42,019 bases of DNA from Bog-159 sp049511415 (GTDB taxonomy: Bacteria > Acidobacteriota > Terriglobia > Bryobacterales > Bryobacteraceae): the NCBI GenBank assembly GCA_049511415.1, contig JBEKYC010000060.1, positions 1-42,019 of the forward strand, read 5' to 3'. Positions 16,689 to 25,328 of this stretch are shown piece by piece. Numbering within the stretch: the first letter of the stretch is position 1; each line of letters opens with the position of its first letter. Position numbers and translations under genes: made by a program. The notes under the pieces were generated by a model. It ran no database searches. It saw only the letters and a program-made list of their open reading frames with translations, and was not told the origin of the DNA.

Positions 16689-17888
16689 TTAGCGCTCGCC
16701 AGAACCGGAATGCCGCAGCGCCTGCTCCAGATCCTCGATGATATCCTCAACGGCTTCGATACCCACCGAGAGCCGCACCAGATTATCGCGTATCCCCATG
16801 CGCTCGCGGTGCCGCGGCGAGATATCTCGATGCGAACTCATCACCGGATAGAGCATCATGCTGTGCACGTCGCCCAGCGACGTGGCGCGCACGATCATTT
16901 CGAGGGCGTTCATGAAGCCAAAAACTTCCCCGCGGCCGGCGCCTTTCAGTTCGAAGCTGACGATCGCGCCGTACATCCCCGGCGGCAGCAGGCGGCGGAT
17001 TTCGGATGCATCCGGGTGGGCCGGATCGGCCGGAAAGTATACACGCTCCACGCCTTCGTGGGATGCCAGCCAGGACGCCACGCGGCACGCGTTGGCGCAT
17101 TGCTTCTCCATGCGCAGGGCCAGCGTCTTGATGCCCCGCATGGTCAGATAGCTTTCGAATGGCCCCAGCACCGGGCCCATGGCGCGCGAGAGCGCACGCA
17201 GTCCTTCGTAATGCGACGCATCGCTGACCACGATGCCGCCCAATACGTCGCCGTGGCCTGCCAGGTACTTGGTCGCGCTATGCACGGCGAAATGCGCGCC
17301 CAGTTCCAGCGGACGCATCAAGACGGGCGTGGCAAAAGTATTATCGACCAGCACCGCGGCCCCGGCTTCGCGCGAGATTTCGGCCAGCCGGTCGAGCGGA
17401 GCCACGCGCAGCAGCGGATTCGAGATCGTCTCCAGGAGCACGCAGCCGGGTTTGGACTCTTGCACCGCCTGGCGAAACGCGTCCACATCCGACACATCCG
17501 TAAAGCGCACGCTGATGCCCATCGGTTCCAGCACGTTCATCAGCAGGCTGATGGTGGCGCCGTACAACGCATTGGCCGCCAGCACGGATTTGCGCCGGTC
17601 GGCCAGAGCCGCCAGCAGCGCGATGTGGATGGCCGCCATACCCGAGCCGCAGGCTAGCGCCCCATGGCCGCCTTCGAGCGCGGCGGTCAGTTCTTCCAGA
17701 GCCGCATTGGTCGGATTGTCGTAGCGCGCATAACAAAAGCCATCCTGCTCGTGCGCGAAGACCCGGTCCAACTCCTCCATGCTGTCGTAAAAATAGCTGG
17801 CGGCGGTATAAATGGGCGTGGTAGCGGGCACTTGGGAGCCGGCCCTCTTCCGGTCGCCGGCATGCACGGCTTTGGTCTGTATCTTCAC
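16689..17888 (-). CDS. Cys/Met metabolism PLP-dependent enzyme (cystathionine gamma-synthase/lyase family)
   Basis: 399 residues. The family pattern is complete: ARYDNPTNAALEE near residue 55, the PLP-stacking region ACGSGMAAI, the Asp motif VDNTFATP (D182) and the Schiff-base lysine K207 in SATKYLAGHGDVLGG. It could act as cystathionine gamma-synthase, cystathionine gamma-lyase, O-acetylhomoserine sulfhydrylase or methionine gamma-lyase; sequence alone does not decide. The ATG overlaps the cysS stop by four bases (ATGA), coupling a sulfur amino-acid enzyme to cysteinyl-tRNA synthetase. Together they point to cysteine supply as the likely role. Confidence 0.9.
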   Translation of the reverse strand: MKIQTKAVHAGDRKRAGSQVPATTPIYTAASYFYDSMEELDRVFAHEQDGFCYARYDNPTNAALEELTAALEGGHGALACGSGMAAIHIALLAALADRRKSVLAANALYGATISLLMNVLEPMGISVRFTDVSDVDAFRQAVQESKPGCVLLETISNPLLRVAPLDRLAEISREAGAAVLVDNTFATPVLMRPLELGAHFAVHSATKYLAGHGDVLGGIVVSDASHYEGLRALSRAMGPVLGPFESYLTMRGIKTLALRMEKQCANACRVASWLASHEGVERVYFPADPAHPDASEIRRLLPPGMYGAIVSFELKGAGRGEVFGFMNALEMIVRATSLGDVHSMMLYPVMSSHRDISPRHRERMGIRDNLVRLSVGIEAVEDIIEDLEQALRHSGSGER

Positions 17889-19291
17889 GATGACTTCCTT
17901 TTCCAGCGCGTTCCGGACTTGGTATCCTCCAGAATGACACCTTGCTCCAGTAATTCTTTGCGGATCTGATCGGCGAGAGCGAAGTCGCGCGCCTTCTTGG
18001 CCGCATCGCGCGCGCGAATCCGAGCCTCGACTGCTTCATCGCCGATCTGCCCGCTCGCCGCAGCGGCTGCCAGCACATCGAACACGGAATCGAAGGTTGC
18101 CAGGAATTCCAGCGCCGCCACGCCATTCGCCGACCGCATCTCGCCCGCATCCATCGACGTGTTGACGTCGCGTACGTACTCAAACATGGCGGCCAGCGCT
18201 TCGGCGGTGTTCAAGTCGTCGTCCATGGCGGCCGTGAATTGCGCCTGCGCGGCCGCCGTGCGGTCCGCGATCGACTGGTTCATCCCCTCCGCGAACGCGC
18301 CGCTCTCCAGGCGCAACTTGAAGTTGCGCAGGCGTTCGATGGCGGTCTTGGCCGATTGCAGGCCGTCGAACGTAAAGTTCAATGTCTTGCGATAGGGCAC
18401 CGATGCCAGCAGATAGCGCACGGCTTCCGGCGCGTAGCCGCGGCCCACGATGTCGCGCAAGGTGAAGTAATTCCCCAGCGACTTCGACATCTTCTGGCCT
18501 TCCACCATCAGAAACTCCGCGTGCAGCCAGAAGCGCGCGAACGGTTTCCCGGTCAGCGACTCCGATTGCGCGATTTCGTTCTCATGATGCGGGAAGATGA
18601 GATCGATCCCGCCGGCGTGGATGTCGAGCGTCTCGCCCAGGTATTGAATGGCCATCACCGAGCATTCGATGTGCCAGCCCGGACGTCCCCTTCCGATCTT
18701 TTCATCCCAGAAAAACTCGCCCTCCTTGGGCGCTTTCCAAAGCGCGAAATCGCGGGCATCGGCCTTTTCATATTCGTCCACGTCCACGCGGGCGCCTGCG
18801 CGAATGCCGCTGAAGTCGTTGTGCGATAGCTTGCCGTATTCCGGGAAAGTGGCGATGCGGAAGTAGATTGAGCCTTCGGTTTCGTAAGTATGTCCTGTCG
18901 CCGAGAGTCGCTCGATGGCGTCCGCCATCTGGTGGATGTGCTCCGTAGCCGGCACCACGTGCTCGGGTGTCTGGAGGCGCAACAGACCGCAGTCGTCGCG
19001 AAACGCCTGAATGAAATGCGCCGTGTAATCCTGCAGCGATTTGCTTTGCGCCACCGCGTTGCGGATGATCTTGTCGTCCACGTCGGTGATGTTCATGACG
19101 TGATCGAGACGGAACCCGCTCGCGCGCAGCCAGCGCCGCAGGATATCCACGAACGTGAAGGTGCGGAAATTCCCTATGTGCGCGTAGTCGTAGACGGTCG
19201 GCCCGCAGGTGTACATGCGCACCGTATTTTCGCGTTCCGGAGTAAACTCCGTAGTCTGCTGCGTGAGCGTGTTGTAGAAGCGCAAGGCCAT
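17885..19291 (-). CDS. cysS: Cysteinyl-tRNA synthetase
   Basis: 468 residues, class I aminoacyl-tRNA synthetase that charges tRNA-Cys. Seen motifs: CGPTVYDYAHIGN with the HIGH-type signature and the first zinc cysteine; GWHIECSVMA with the second zinc cysteine; HHENEIAQSE with the remaining zinc ligands; and KMSKSLGN. The C-terminal DALR-like anticodon-binding part is present. Length fits the family. The start MALRFYNTLTQQ is typical, with no good ribosome-binding site nearby; a TACGAT hexamer lies 16 bases upstream. It leads the cysS/PLP-enzyme operon. Confidence 0.97.
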   Translation of the reverse strand: MALRFYNTLTQQTTEFTPERENTVRMYTCGPTVYDYAHIGNFRTFTFVDILRRWLRASGFRLDHVMNITDVDDKIIRNAVAQSKSLQDYTAHFIQAFRDDCGLLRLQTPEHVVPATEHIHQMADAIERLSATGHTYETEGSIYFRIATFPEYGKLSHNDFSGIRAGARVDVDEYEKADARDFALWKAPKEGEFFWDEKIGRGRPGWHIECSVMAIQYLGETLDIHAGGIDLIFPHHENEIAQSESLTGKPFARFWLHAEFLMVEGQKMSKSLGNYFTLRDIVGRGYAPEAVRYLLASVPYRKTLNFTFDGLQSAKTAIERLRNFKLRLESGAFAEGMNQSIADRTAAAQAQFTAAMDDDLNTAEALAAMFEYVRDVNTSMDAGEMRSANGVAALEFLATFDSVFDVLAAAAASGQIGDEAVEARIRARDAAKKARDFALADQIRKELLEQGVILEDTKSGTRWKRKSS

Positions 19292-19331
19292 GGGGAAGGG
19301 AACTTTTATCGTAACAGAGCCGGCGGAGTGA

Positions 19332-20093
19332 TTAACGAAACCAGGCCTGCACGCCCTGTTGCAGCGCCGCTGCTCCCGCCGCCCCGGTGAGAGCGGTTAG
19401 GCACGCCGGAACCGGACCCCGGCGCTTCCATTCCTCATGCACGGCGTGCGCGCCCAGATAGAAAAGCCATCCGGCCGCCAGACCCAGGGGATAACTGAGC
19501 CACGCCGCATTGTGCGCGGGGGCGATAGCCAGACCCAAAACGCCACCCAGCAGCGTGACCGATTCACAAGCCACGCCCCAGGCCAGCGCCGTCGCGCGCG
19601 ACCGGACCGAGGCCCGCACAATAGCTCCTAACGCCATGCCCTCCGGGATCTTGTGCAGCGACACCGCCAGGGCCACTGCCATGCCGACGCCTTGGTGTGG
19701 TGCGCTCTGCGCCGTAACAACGCTCCAGCCGTCGAAAAAGCTGTGCAACATGCTGGCGCCGATCAGCGGCGCCGCGAACCCATGCAGCACCGTGTCGCAG
19801 GTTTGGTGATTGTGATCGTGCGCGCAGGTCGGGCACACCGGAGCCACATGCCGATTAATCAGGAAAAGCAAGCTGTAACCGAGCGCGAAAAACAACCCGG
19901 TGACCCGCCATCCGGATTCTTCCACCAGTTCCGGAAGCAGGCCAAACAGCACTACGCCCAATAGCACGCCGGCGCTAAAGGGAATCACCAGGCGCGTGCG
20001 CCGTCCCGCCGTCGTCAGCCACAAGCCGGCAAACACGCCCGCCACGCCGATGAGGGTGGCCAGCAGTGCGGGGACGATGCCGGGCGCGAGCAT
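19332..20093 (-). CDS. ZIP family metal transporter
   Basis: 253 residues with about seven to eight hydrophobic segments. The two ZIP metal-binding helices are recognisable: HSFFDGW in TM4 and HKIPEGMALG in TM5. Between TM3 and TM4 is a His/Cys-rich loop (VCPTCAHDHNHQTC) that likely binds Zn or another divalent ion. ZIP proteins import zinc, iron or manganese. The start ATG at 20093 lies ten bases after a TATGAT hexamer (20109-20104), within the 23-base gap behind the MocR gene on the same strand, so it may have its own promoter. Confidence 0.9.
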   Translation of the reverse strand: MLAPGIVPALLATLIGVAGVFAGLWLTTAGRRTRLVIPFSAGVLLGVVLFGLLPELVEESGWRVTGLFFALGYSLLFLINRHVAPVCPTCAHDHNHQTCDTVLHGFAAPLIGASMLHSFFDGWSVVTAQSAPHQGVGMAVALAVSLHKIPEGMALGAIVRASVRSRATALAWGVACESVTLLGGVLGLAIAPAHNAAWLSYPLGLAAGWLFYLGAHAVHEEWKRRGPVPACLTALTGAAGAAALQQGVQAWFR

Positions 20094-20116
20094 TCTTCAA
20101 GCTATCATAAGCAGGG

Positions 20117-21559
20117 CTAACGGCCGGCTTCCAGCGCTGCCGCCAGAGCCGCCATGCCGCGCCGGATCTGGCTTTGGTCGAATGCGCCAAACCCCAGCAG
20201 CAGCCCGTGCACATCCGTGCGTCGCAGCGCGAACCGGTCCAGCGCCATGGATTCGATCTGGTGCGCCGTCGCAGCGCTTTCCGCCTCCCGCGACGTCATG
20301 CCGTTGCGCAACAATCCGGACGTGTAAAGTCCCGCTTTCACGGGCGAGATCTCCAGCAGACCATCCAAATACCTTCGCGCGCCATCTTGCAAGGCAGCCA
20401 GACGCCCGGCGTAAAGGTCCCGCATGCGCCGGATATGTCTGCCTAGATGTCCTTCCACAATGAAGTCGCAGAGCACCGCTTGATGGGGATCGGAAGCGTG
20501 CTGGTCCGTGCCGAAGCGGAAGGCCAGCAATGGATCGATCAGCGCCGGCGGGACCGCGATATAACCAAGTCTCGCGGCTGGAAACAGGAGCTTGTTAAAA
20601 CTGCCGACCAGGATCACACTCTCGCTCTCGTCCAGGCCTTCGAGCGCGGGCACGGGCCGGCCTTCGAAGCGATATTCGCTATCGTAATCGTCCTCGATTA
20701 AGAAAGCTCCTGCTTCCCGCGCCCAAGCGAGCAAAGCCAGGCGGCGCTCCAGCGGCATGGTCATGCCGAGAGGAAACTGGTGCGCCGGAGTCACGTAAGC
20801 GCCCTTGGCGCCCGCACACATCCGCTTACCCTGCGCGACGGAAATACCGTCGGCATCCACGGGCACCGGAACGATCCGGGCGCCTGCGTTGCGGAATGCC
20901 GTGGCGGCGCCGAAGTACCCGGGATCCTCCATCCATACCGCGTCGGCTGGCCGCAAGAGCAGGCGCGCTAAAAGGTCGAGCGCTTGCTGTACGCCCGATA
21001 CGATGACAATCCGGTCGGCCGTGCAGTTGACCCCGCGCGAGTGGCCCAGATAGCCCGCCACGGCTTCCCTCAGCGGCGCGTATCCCCGCGAGTCGCGTCC
21101 GGCGAGCATCGACCGGGTGGCCCGGCGCAGTCGGCGGCTGGCAATGCGCCCCCAGATCTCGATGGGGAATTCAGCCAGAGCCGGCTCGTGGCAGCGGAAC
21201 GGCCGTGCGGCATGCAGGAAATTCAAGCCGGTCAAAGGCTCCGGCAGCTTGCGCGCCGGCGCGGGCGGACGCCGCACCCCACGGCGATGCGCGGGTAACT
21301 GTTCGTTGACCCACGTGCCCGCTCCCACCTGGCCTTTCAGATAGCCCTCGGACTGCAGTTGTTCAAACGCCGTGACCGCCGTGCCGCGGCTGACGCCGTA
21401 CTGACGCGCGAAATCGCGGGTCGCCGGAATGCGCGTGCCGGGCGCCAGCCGCCCATCCAGAATCGCGCGGCGCAATTCCTCGTGCAGCCAGCGGCTCAGT
21501 GTTGCATGCGTGGGCCGTTCGCCGAGCGTGAGATCCAGAGAACCAGCTTCCTTGGGCAT
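20117..21559 (-). CDS. MocR-family transcriptional regulator (GntR winged helix plus aminotransferase-like domain)
   Basis: 480 residues. An N-terminal GntR-type winged helix (about 15-85: LHEELRRAILDGRLAPGTRIPATRDFARQ) is joined by a linker to a fold-type I aminotransferase domain with an intact PLP lysine (SFNKLLFPAARLGY). Family members use PLP or an amino-compound as effector. The ATG at 21559 (MPKEAGSLDL) is chosen over an in-frame start at 21736 that would run across the divergent P460 gene. Direct repeats of TTGGTA upstream are a plausible operator. The neighbouring gene targets are not clear from sequence. Confidence 0.9.
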   Translation of the reverse strand: MPKEAGSLDLTLGERPTHATLSRWLHEELRRAILDGRLAPGTRIPATRDFARQYGVSRGTAVTAFEQLQSEGYLKGQVGAGTWVNEQLPAHRRGVRRPPAPARKLPEPLTGLNFLHAARPFRCHEPALAEFPIEIWGRIASRRLRRATRSMLAGRDSRGYAPLREAVAGYLGHSRGVNCTADRIVIVSGVQQALDLLARLLLRPADAVWMEDPGYFGAATAFRNAGARIVPVPVDADGISVAQGKRMCAGAKGAYVTPAHQFPLGMTMPLERRLALLAWAREAGAFLIEDDYDSEYRFEGRPVPALEGLDESESVILVGSFNKLLFPAARLGYIAVPPALIDPLLAFRFGTDQHASDPHQAVLCDFIVEGHLGRHIRRMRDLYAGRLAALQDGARRYLDGLLEISPVKAGLYTSGLLRNGMTSREAESAATAHQIESMALDRFALRRTDVHGLLLGFGAFDQSQIRRGMAALAAALEAGR

Positions 21560-21647
21560 GGAATGGTCTAAAAACTTCGCGTAATATGGCTCTACCAACT
21601 GTACCAAATTAGTCTTATATTTCTGGAAAAGGGAGGAGAACAGACCG
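21560..21647. promoter_or_regulatory. Divergent control region with candidate MocR operator
   Basis: On the minus strand, TTGGTA occurs twice in direct orientation (21607-21602 and 21598-21593), with start points nine bases apart. MocR-type regulators typically bind direct repeats near their own promoter. On the plus strand, TTATAT (21615-21620) is a -10-like element, and GGGAGGAG (21631-21638) is a strong ribosome-binding site for the P460 gene. Binding is inferred, not shown. Confidence 0.45.
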
Positions 21648-22166
21648 ATGCTAATCAGGGGAGCGGCGCATCGATGGGCCGCGTTGGGGGGTCTCGCCGG
21701 GTGCCTGCTGGCGTTCGCCGCCACTGACGGTGACACAGTGCCGTTCCCCCAGGGTTACCGGCATTGGGTGTACGTACACAGCATGATCGTGGACGCCAAG
21801 GCCGAGGCATTCGCCAAGCAGCCGTGCGAAAAGCCGTGCGTCGGGGGAATCTATCACTTCTATGCCAATGAACTCGGGCTGGAAGGCTATCGCAAAGGCA
21901 AGTTCCCCGATGGCGCCATCCTGGCGGATGAACTGCTCGAGATCCGGCAACCGGGCGATGGCCCTTCTTTCGATGGACCGCGGCGCGGCGTCGGGGTGAT
22001 GGTCAGAGACAGCCGCCGCTATCAGCAAACCGGCGGTTGGGGATTCGGCGCCTTTGACGGCGATGGCCGCGTGCAGACCCTTAACGCCGAGGAACAGCAA
22101 GCCTGCTTCGCGTGCCATGTCGCCAGAAAAGACCACGCCTACGTATTCACCGAGTACCACGAGTAG
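21648..22166 (+). CDS. Cytochrome P460 family protein
   Basis: 172 residues with a signal peptide (hydrophobic about 10-25). The mature protein has the P460 fold marks: FPQGYRHWVYVHSMI near the start, GIYHFYAN, GVGVMVRDSRRYQQTGGWG, and a single haem site C153-FA-C156-H157 near the C-terminus. P460 proteins bind haem c in the periplasm and in some organisms oxidise hydroxylamine or detoxify NO; function here is not established. The start ATG has an ideal GGGAGGAG site. A possible DoxX-like remnant overlaps its 3' end. Confidence 0.9.
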   Translation: MLIRGAAHRWAALGGLAGCLLAFAATDGDTVPFPQGYRHWVYVHSMIVDAKAEAFAKQPCEKPCVGGIYHFYANELGLEGYRKGKFPDGAILADELLEIRQPGDGPSFDGPRRGVGVMVRDSRRYQQTGGWGFGAFDGDGRVQTLNAEEQQACFACHVARKDHAYVFTEYHE

Positions 22167-22293
22167 CCACGCCGGCCGGAACGAGACCAGGCTGGGAACT
22201 CTGCTGGTGCTGGCGCCGATGGCGATCTACGGCATCCTGCACTTCGCATACGCCGGTTTCGTCGCCAACCTTGTGCCTGCCTGGATCCCGTAG
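22117..22293 (+). pseudogene. DoxX-like membrane protein, N-terminal fragment
   Basis: The frame from ATG 22117 (inside the P460 gene) to TAG 22293 encodes 58 residues. Its end (TRLGTLLVLAPMAIYGILHFAYAGF, then VANLVPAWIP) is the first transmembrane helix of a DoxX-like/SURF4-like protein, in which the PAWIP motif normally leads into further helices. Here the frame stops immediately after PAWIP, leaving about a third of the protein. An SRPBCC-type fragment begins ten bases later, so the pair looks like a deletion junction. Confidence 0.55.
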
Positions 22294-22303
22294 CGCCTTC
22301 GAA

Positions 22304-22615
22304 ATGACTTTGACCTACACACGGGCGCAGGACTCGTTCCGCGGCAAAACCATCCCTGACGCCGACTCCTTCCGCGGCCGCTTCGTGGAACTCATCCCAA
22401 ACGAAAAAGTGGTCTGGGCCATCGAGTTTCATGCCGATGATCCGGGCCTCTCCGGTGAGATGCACCTCATCGTTACTTTCGCCGATGCGGACGGCGGCGT
22501 GTGTGTCTCTTCGCAATGCGATAACATCCCAACCGCAATCCGCCTGGAAGATCACGAAACCGGATCGCGCTCTTCGCTCGCGAACCTCGCCGCGCTTCTG
22601 GAGAAATCCCGCTAA
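22304..22615 (+). pseudogene. SRPBCC (AHSA1-like) domain protein, N-terminally truncated
   Basis: From ATG 22304, 103 residues match the second half of an AHSA1/SRPBCC START-like protein: MTLTYTRAQDSFRGKT, FRGRFVELIPNEKVVWAIEF, a Glu-rich middle strand and the closing helix SSLANLAALLEK. Complete members are about 150 residues and carry a further beta-strand and helix before this point, including a W..PG segment that is missing. The start therefore lies at a break in the domain. The frame itself is intact, so a short product could still be made, but it would lack part of the fold. Confidence 0.6.
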
Positions 22616-22653
22616 GACCGTTTGCGCTCCGCGCGGCGTGCGAACATCGTTAC

Positions 22654-23394
22654 ATGGCGCGTAGGCGCTTCCTGGTCGATGAAATTCGCGATGATACCGC
22701 CGAACTCCGTGGCGAACATGCGCGCCATCTGATCCGTGTGTTGCGCGCGGAACTCGCGCAACAGTATGAAATCTCGGACGGCTCGCGCGTCTATCTGGCC
22801 GAAGTGAAAGCCCTCGCGAGCGATCGTGTGACCTTCCGCGTGCTTGCCCCCATTGATGCGCCGCCGCTCCCCGTGCAGGTCGTGCTTCTGGCCGGGCTGT
22901 TCAAGTTCGACCGGTTCGAATGGCTCGTGGAAAAAGCCACCGAGATCGGCGTGTCCGGCATCATTCCGGTCAACACCGCACGCACCGAGAAGGGACTGCT
23001 GGAAGCCGCGCGGAAGCGCGTCGAACGCTGGCGGCGCATTGCATACGAGAGCTGCCAGCAATCCCGCCGCGTCAGCCCGCCGGAGATTTTCGATCCGCAA
23101 CCATTGACCGCGGCGCTCGGCACCAAAGCTACCTTCCGGTATTTCCTCGACGAGAAGCCGCGCCTGCCGCCGCTGTTTTCCATCACCCCGCCGCCGGCCG
23201 AAAGATCCAATTCGGATTGGGTCGCGCTGCTGACGGGAGCCGAGGGTGGCTGGACGGAAGCCGAGAGAACCGCCGCATCCGTGGCTGGATGGACGCCGGT
23301 GTCCCTTGGCCCGCTCATTCTGCGCGCGGAAACAGCCGCCATCACGGCCGCCGGCATGCTCCTGCATGCCTGGTGGATCAGTCAGTTAGAATAA
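22654..23394 (+). CDS. rsmE: 16S rRNA (uracil(1498)-N(3))-methyltransferase RsmE
   Basis: 246 residues, a SPOUT-class methyltransferase that methylates U1498 of 16S rRNA with S-adenosylmethionine. The N-terminal PUA-like domain (about 1-75) includes RRRFLVDEI and HARHLIRVLR. The SPOUT domain has FKFDRFEWLVEKATEIGV, the RW..I..E..QQSRR motif and the trefoil-knot signatures LTGAEGGWTEAE and LGPLILRAETAA. Length fits the family. It leads a short run of plus-strand genes with the metallophosphoesterases. Confidence 0.95.
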   Translation: MARRRFLVDEIRDDTAELRGEHARHLIRVLRAELAQQYEISDGSRVYLAEVKALASDRVTFRVLAPIDAPPLPVQVVLLAGLFKFDRFEWLVEKATEIGVSGIIPVNTARTEKGLLEAARKRVERWRRIAYESCQQSRRVSPPEIFDPQPLTAALGTKATFRYFLDEKPRLPPLFSITPPPAERSNSDWVALLTGAEGGWTEAERTAASVAGWTPVSLGPLILRAETAAITAAGMLLHAWWISQLE

Positions 23395-23414
23395 GAGATT
23401 ATAGGAAAGCCCCG

Positions 23415-24578
23415 TTGCATAGTCCGTTTGACCTATTTATCTTTCTCGCCGTCATCATTGTACAGTGGCGCCTGACGCGCCGATTCCTGGCTACCGCCAA
23501 GGCCAGACTCTCGCCTTCCGCCGCGCGGAAAGCGATCTGGGCGGCCGCCGCATTTAACGGCTTGATGCTGGCTGCCTTCGCGCTGAGCTTCTCTTTCCTG
23601 ATCAGCCGCTTCCATCTGCCGTCCAATGCCACTCAGATCGCCGGCGGCGTTGCGCAAATCTGGTTCTTTGCTTCCACGGCGGGGTATGTGGCCTACGCCG
23701 CGTTTCATTTTTTGACCCGCCAGGTGCGCCGGCGCTCCTTCAGTCCCGCCCGCCGCCAGTTGCTGAACGCCACCGGTGGCGCGCTGCTGGCTGCTCCGTT
23801 TGCCTTCGTTGGTTATGGCACGTTCGTGGAGCGGCTTCATTTCGCCGTCCGGGAAGTCGTGATCCCAATCGCAAATCTGCCGGTCGCGCTGGACGGATTG
23901 CGCCTGCTGCACTTGAGCGATATCCATCTGAGCGCCTTTCTTAGCGAACAAGACTTGGCCCGCGTCATCGATGCGTCCAACGAGTTGCATCCACATCTGG
24001 CGCTGGTCACCGGCGACCTGATCACCGCCTTCGGCGACCCCCTGGATACCTGCCTGCGGCAGGTGGCGCGCCTGCGCGCGGACGCCGGCATATTGGGTTG
24101 CATGGGGAATCACGAACACTACGCCCTCGCCGAAACATACGCTCAGCGAGAGGGCGCGCGGCTCGGTGTGCGATTCCTGCGCGACGCAGCCACACCCCTT
24201 CGATTTGGAGATGGCGTCTTGAACGTAGCCGGTGTCGACTATCAGCGCTCCGGGCAGCCGTATCTGCCGGGCGCTGAGCGGCTGGTGCTTCCGGGCGCCT
24301 GTAATTTGCTGCTATCGCATAACCCCGACGTCTTTCCCGTGGCTCTGCAAAAAGGATACGACGTGATGCTGGCGGGCCATACTCATGGCGGCCAGGTCAC
24401 GGTGGAGATTTTCAATCAATCGATCAATCCCGCTAGATTCGTTACGCCATACGTCTACGGACTTTATAGCCAGGATTCCGCATTGGCGTTTGTCACGCGC
24501 GGCATCGGCACCATCGGCATCCCCACGCGCATCGGCGCGCCGCCGGAGATTGCGCTGCTGCATCTGAGGAAGGCGTAA
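23415..24578 (+). CDS. Membrane-anchored metallophosphoesterase
   Basis: 387 residues. The N-terminus has three to four membrane helices (about 5-20, 45-65, 75-100, 120-140), followed by a calcineurin-like phosphoesterase domain: LSDIHLS, VTGDLI, GNHEHY, LSHNPD and GHTHGGQ. All metal-ligand motifs are intact. The layout resembles YkuE/YaeI-type phosphoesterases that act on lipid-linked phosphate; the substrate is not known. The start is TTG at 23415 with AGGAAAG eight bases upstream. An in-frame extension to 22920 would lie across rsmE and is rejected. Confidence 0.85.
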   Translation: MHSPFDLFIFLAVIIVQWRLTRRFLATAKARLSPSAARKAIWAAAAFNGLMLAAFALSFSFLISRFHLPSNATQIAGGVAQIWFFASTAGYVAYAAFHFLTRQVRRRSFSPARRQLLNATGGALLAAPFAFVGYGTFVERLHFAVREVVIPIANLPVALDGLRLLHLSDIHLSAFLSEQDLARVIDASNELHPHLALVTGDLITAFGDPLDTCLRQVARLRADAGILGCMGNHEHYALAETYAQREGARLGVRFLRDAATPLRFGDGVLNVAGVDYQRSGQPYLPGAERLVLPGACNLLLSHNPDVFPVALQKGYDVMLAGHTHGGQVTVEIFNQSINPARFVTPYVYGLYSQDSALAFVTRGIGTIGIPTRIGAPPEIALLHLRKA

Positions 24579-24587
24579 AGCGCGGTC

Positions 24588-25328
24588 GTGCGATACCTGA
24601 TTTTGAGCGACATTCACGGGAACCTGGAGGGTCTGGAAGCGGTTCTGGAACACGCCAGCGGCAAGTACGACCAGGCGTTGTGCTGCGGTGATCTGATCGG
24701 TTACGGCGCCGACCCGAATCCCGTGGTCGACTGGGTCCGCGCGCATGTGTCGGCAGTGGTCCGCGGTAATCATGATAAGGCCTCCGTGGGCCTCGACGAC
24801 CTGGAGTGGTTCAATCCCGTGGCGCGCTACGCGGCCCTATGGACGCAGCGCGAGTTGACGCCGGAAAACGTGGCGTATGTCCGCGATCTGCCCGCAGGTC
24901 CGCTACGGCTCGACGGATTCCAGATCGTGCACGGATCACCCCTGGATGAGGACGAGTACCTGTTGGGGCCTTCCGATGCCGCTCAAGTGTTCGAGTATCT
25001 GGAAACACCACTGACTTTTTTTGGACATACGCATTTGCAGGGCGGCTTCATCCGGAACCAGGATCGCGTGGAAACCATCGACCGGACACCCGACGGCGAA
25101 GAACGCCGGACTCTCGATCTGCACTCCGACTGCGTCTACCTGATCAATCCAGGATCGGTCGGCCAACCGCGCGATGGAGACCCGCGCACCGCTTACGTCC
25201 TGTACAATTCCGACGAACGCTTTGTGATCTTCTACCGGGTGCCCTACGACGTGGAGAAAGCCCAGGGGAAGATCCGCCGCGCGGGGCTCCCGCCTCTGCT
25301 GGCAGACCGGTTGGCCGCGGGGCGATAA
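24588..25328 (+). CDS. YfcE/MJ0936-like metallophosphoesterase
   Basis: 246 residues of the small cytoplasmic calcineurin-like phosphoesterase family. Motifs: ILSDIHGNLEGLEAVL, CCGDLIGYGADP, VRGNHD, HGSPLDEDEYL, FGHTHLQG and the strand NPGSVGQPRDGDPRTAYVLY. Members act on phosphodiesters or phosphoproteins with Mn or Ni. The start is GTG at 24588, nine bases after the previous gene. Its stop abuts that of the opposing osmolyte-binding gene without a gap. Confidence 0.9.
   Translation: MRYLILSDIHGNLEGLEAVLEHASGKYDQALCCGDLIGYGADPNPVVDWVRAHVSAVVRGNHDKASVGLDDLEWFNPVARYAALWTQRELTPENVAYVRDLPAGPLRLDGFQIVHGSPLDEDEYLLGPSDAAQVFEYLETPLTFFGHTHLQGGFIRNQDRVETIDRTPDGEERRTLDLHSDCVYLINPGSVGQPRDGDPRTAYVLYNSDERFVIFYRVPYDVEKAQGKIRRAGLPPLLADRLAAGR

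Noticed and set aside
16680..17657. 325-residue plus-strand frame opposite the PLP enzyme
   Set aside because: His/Gln/Arg-rich shadow; the PLP enzyme has all catalytic motifs.
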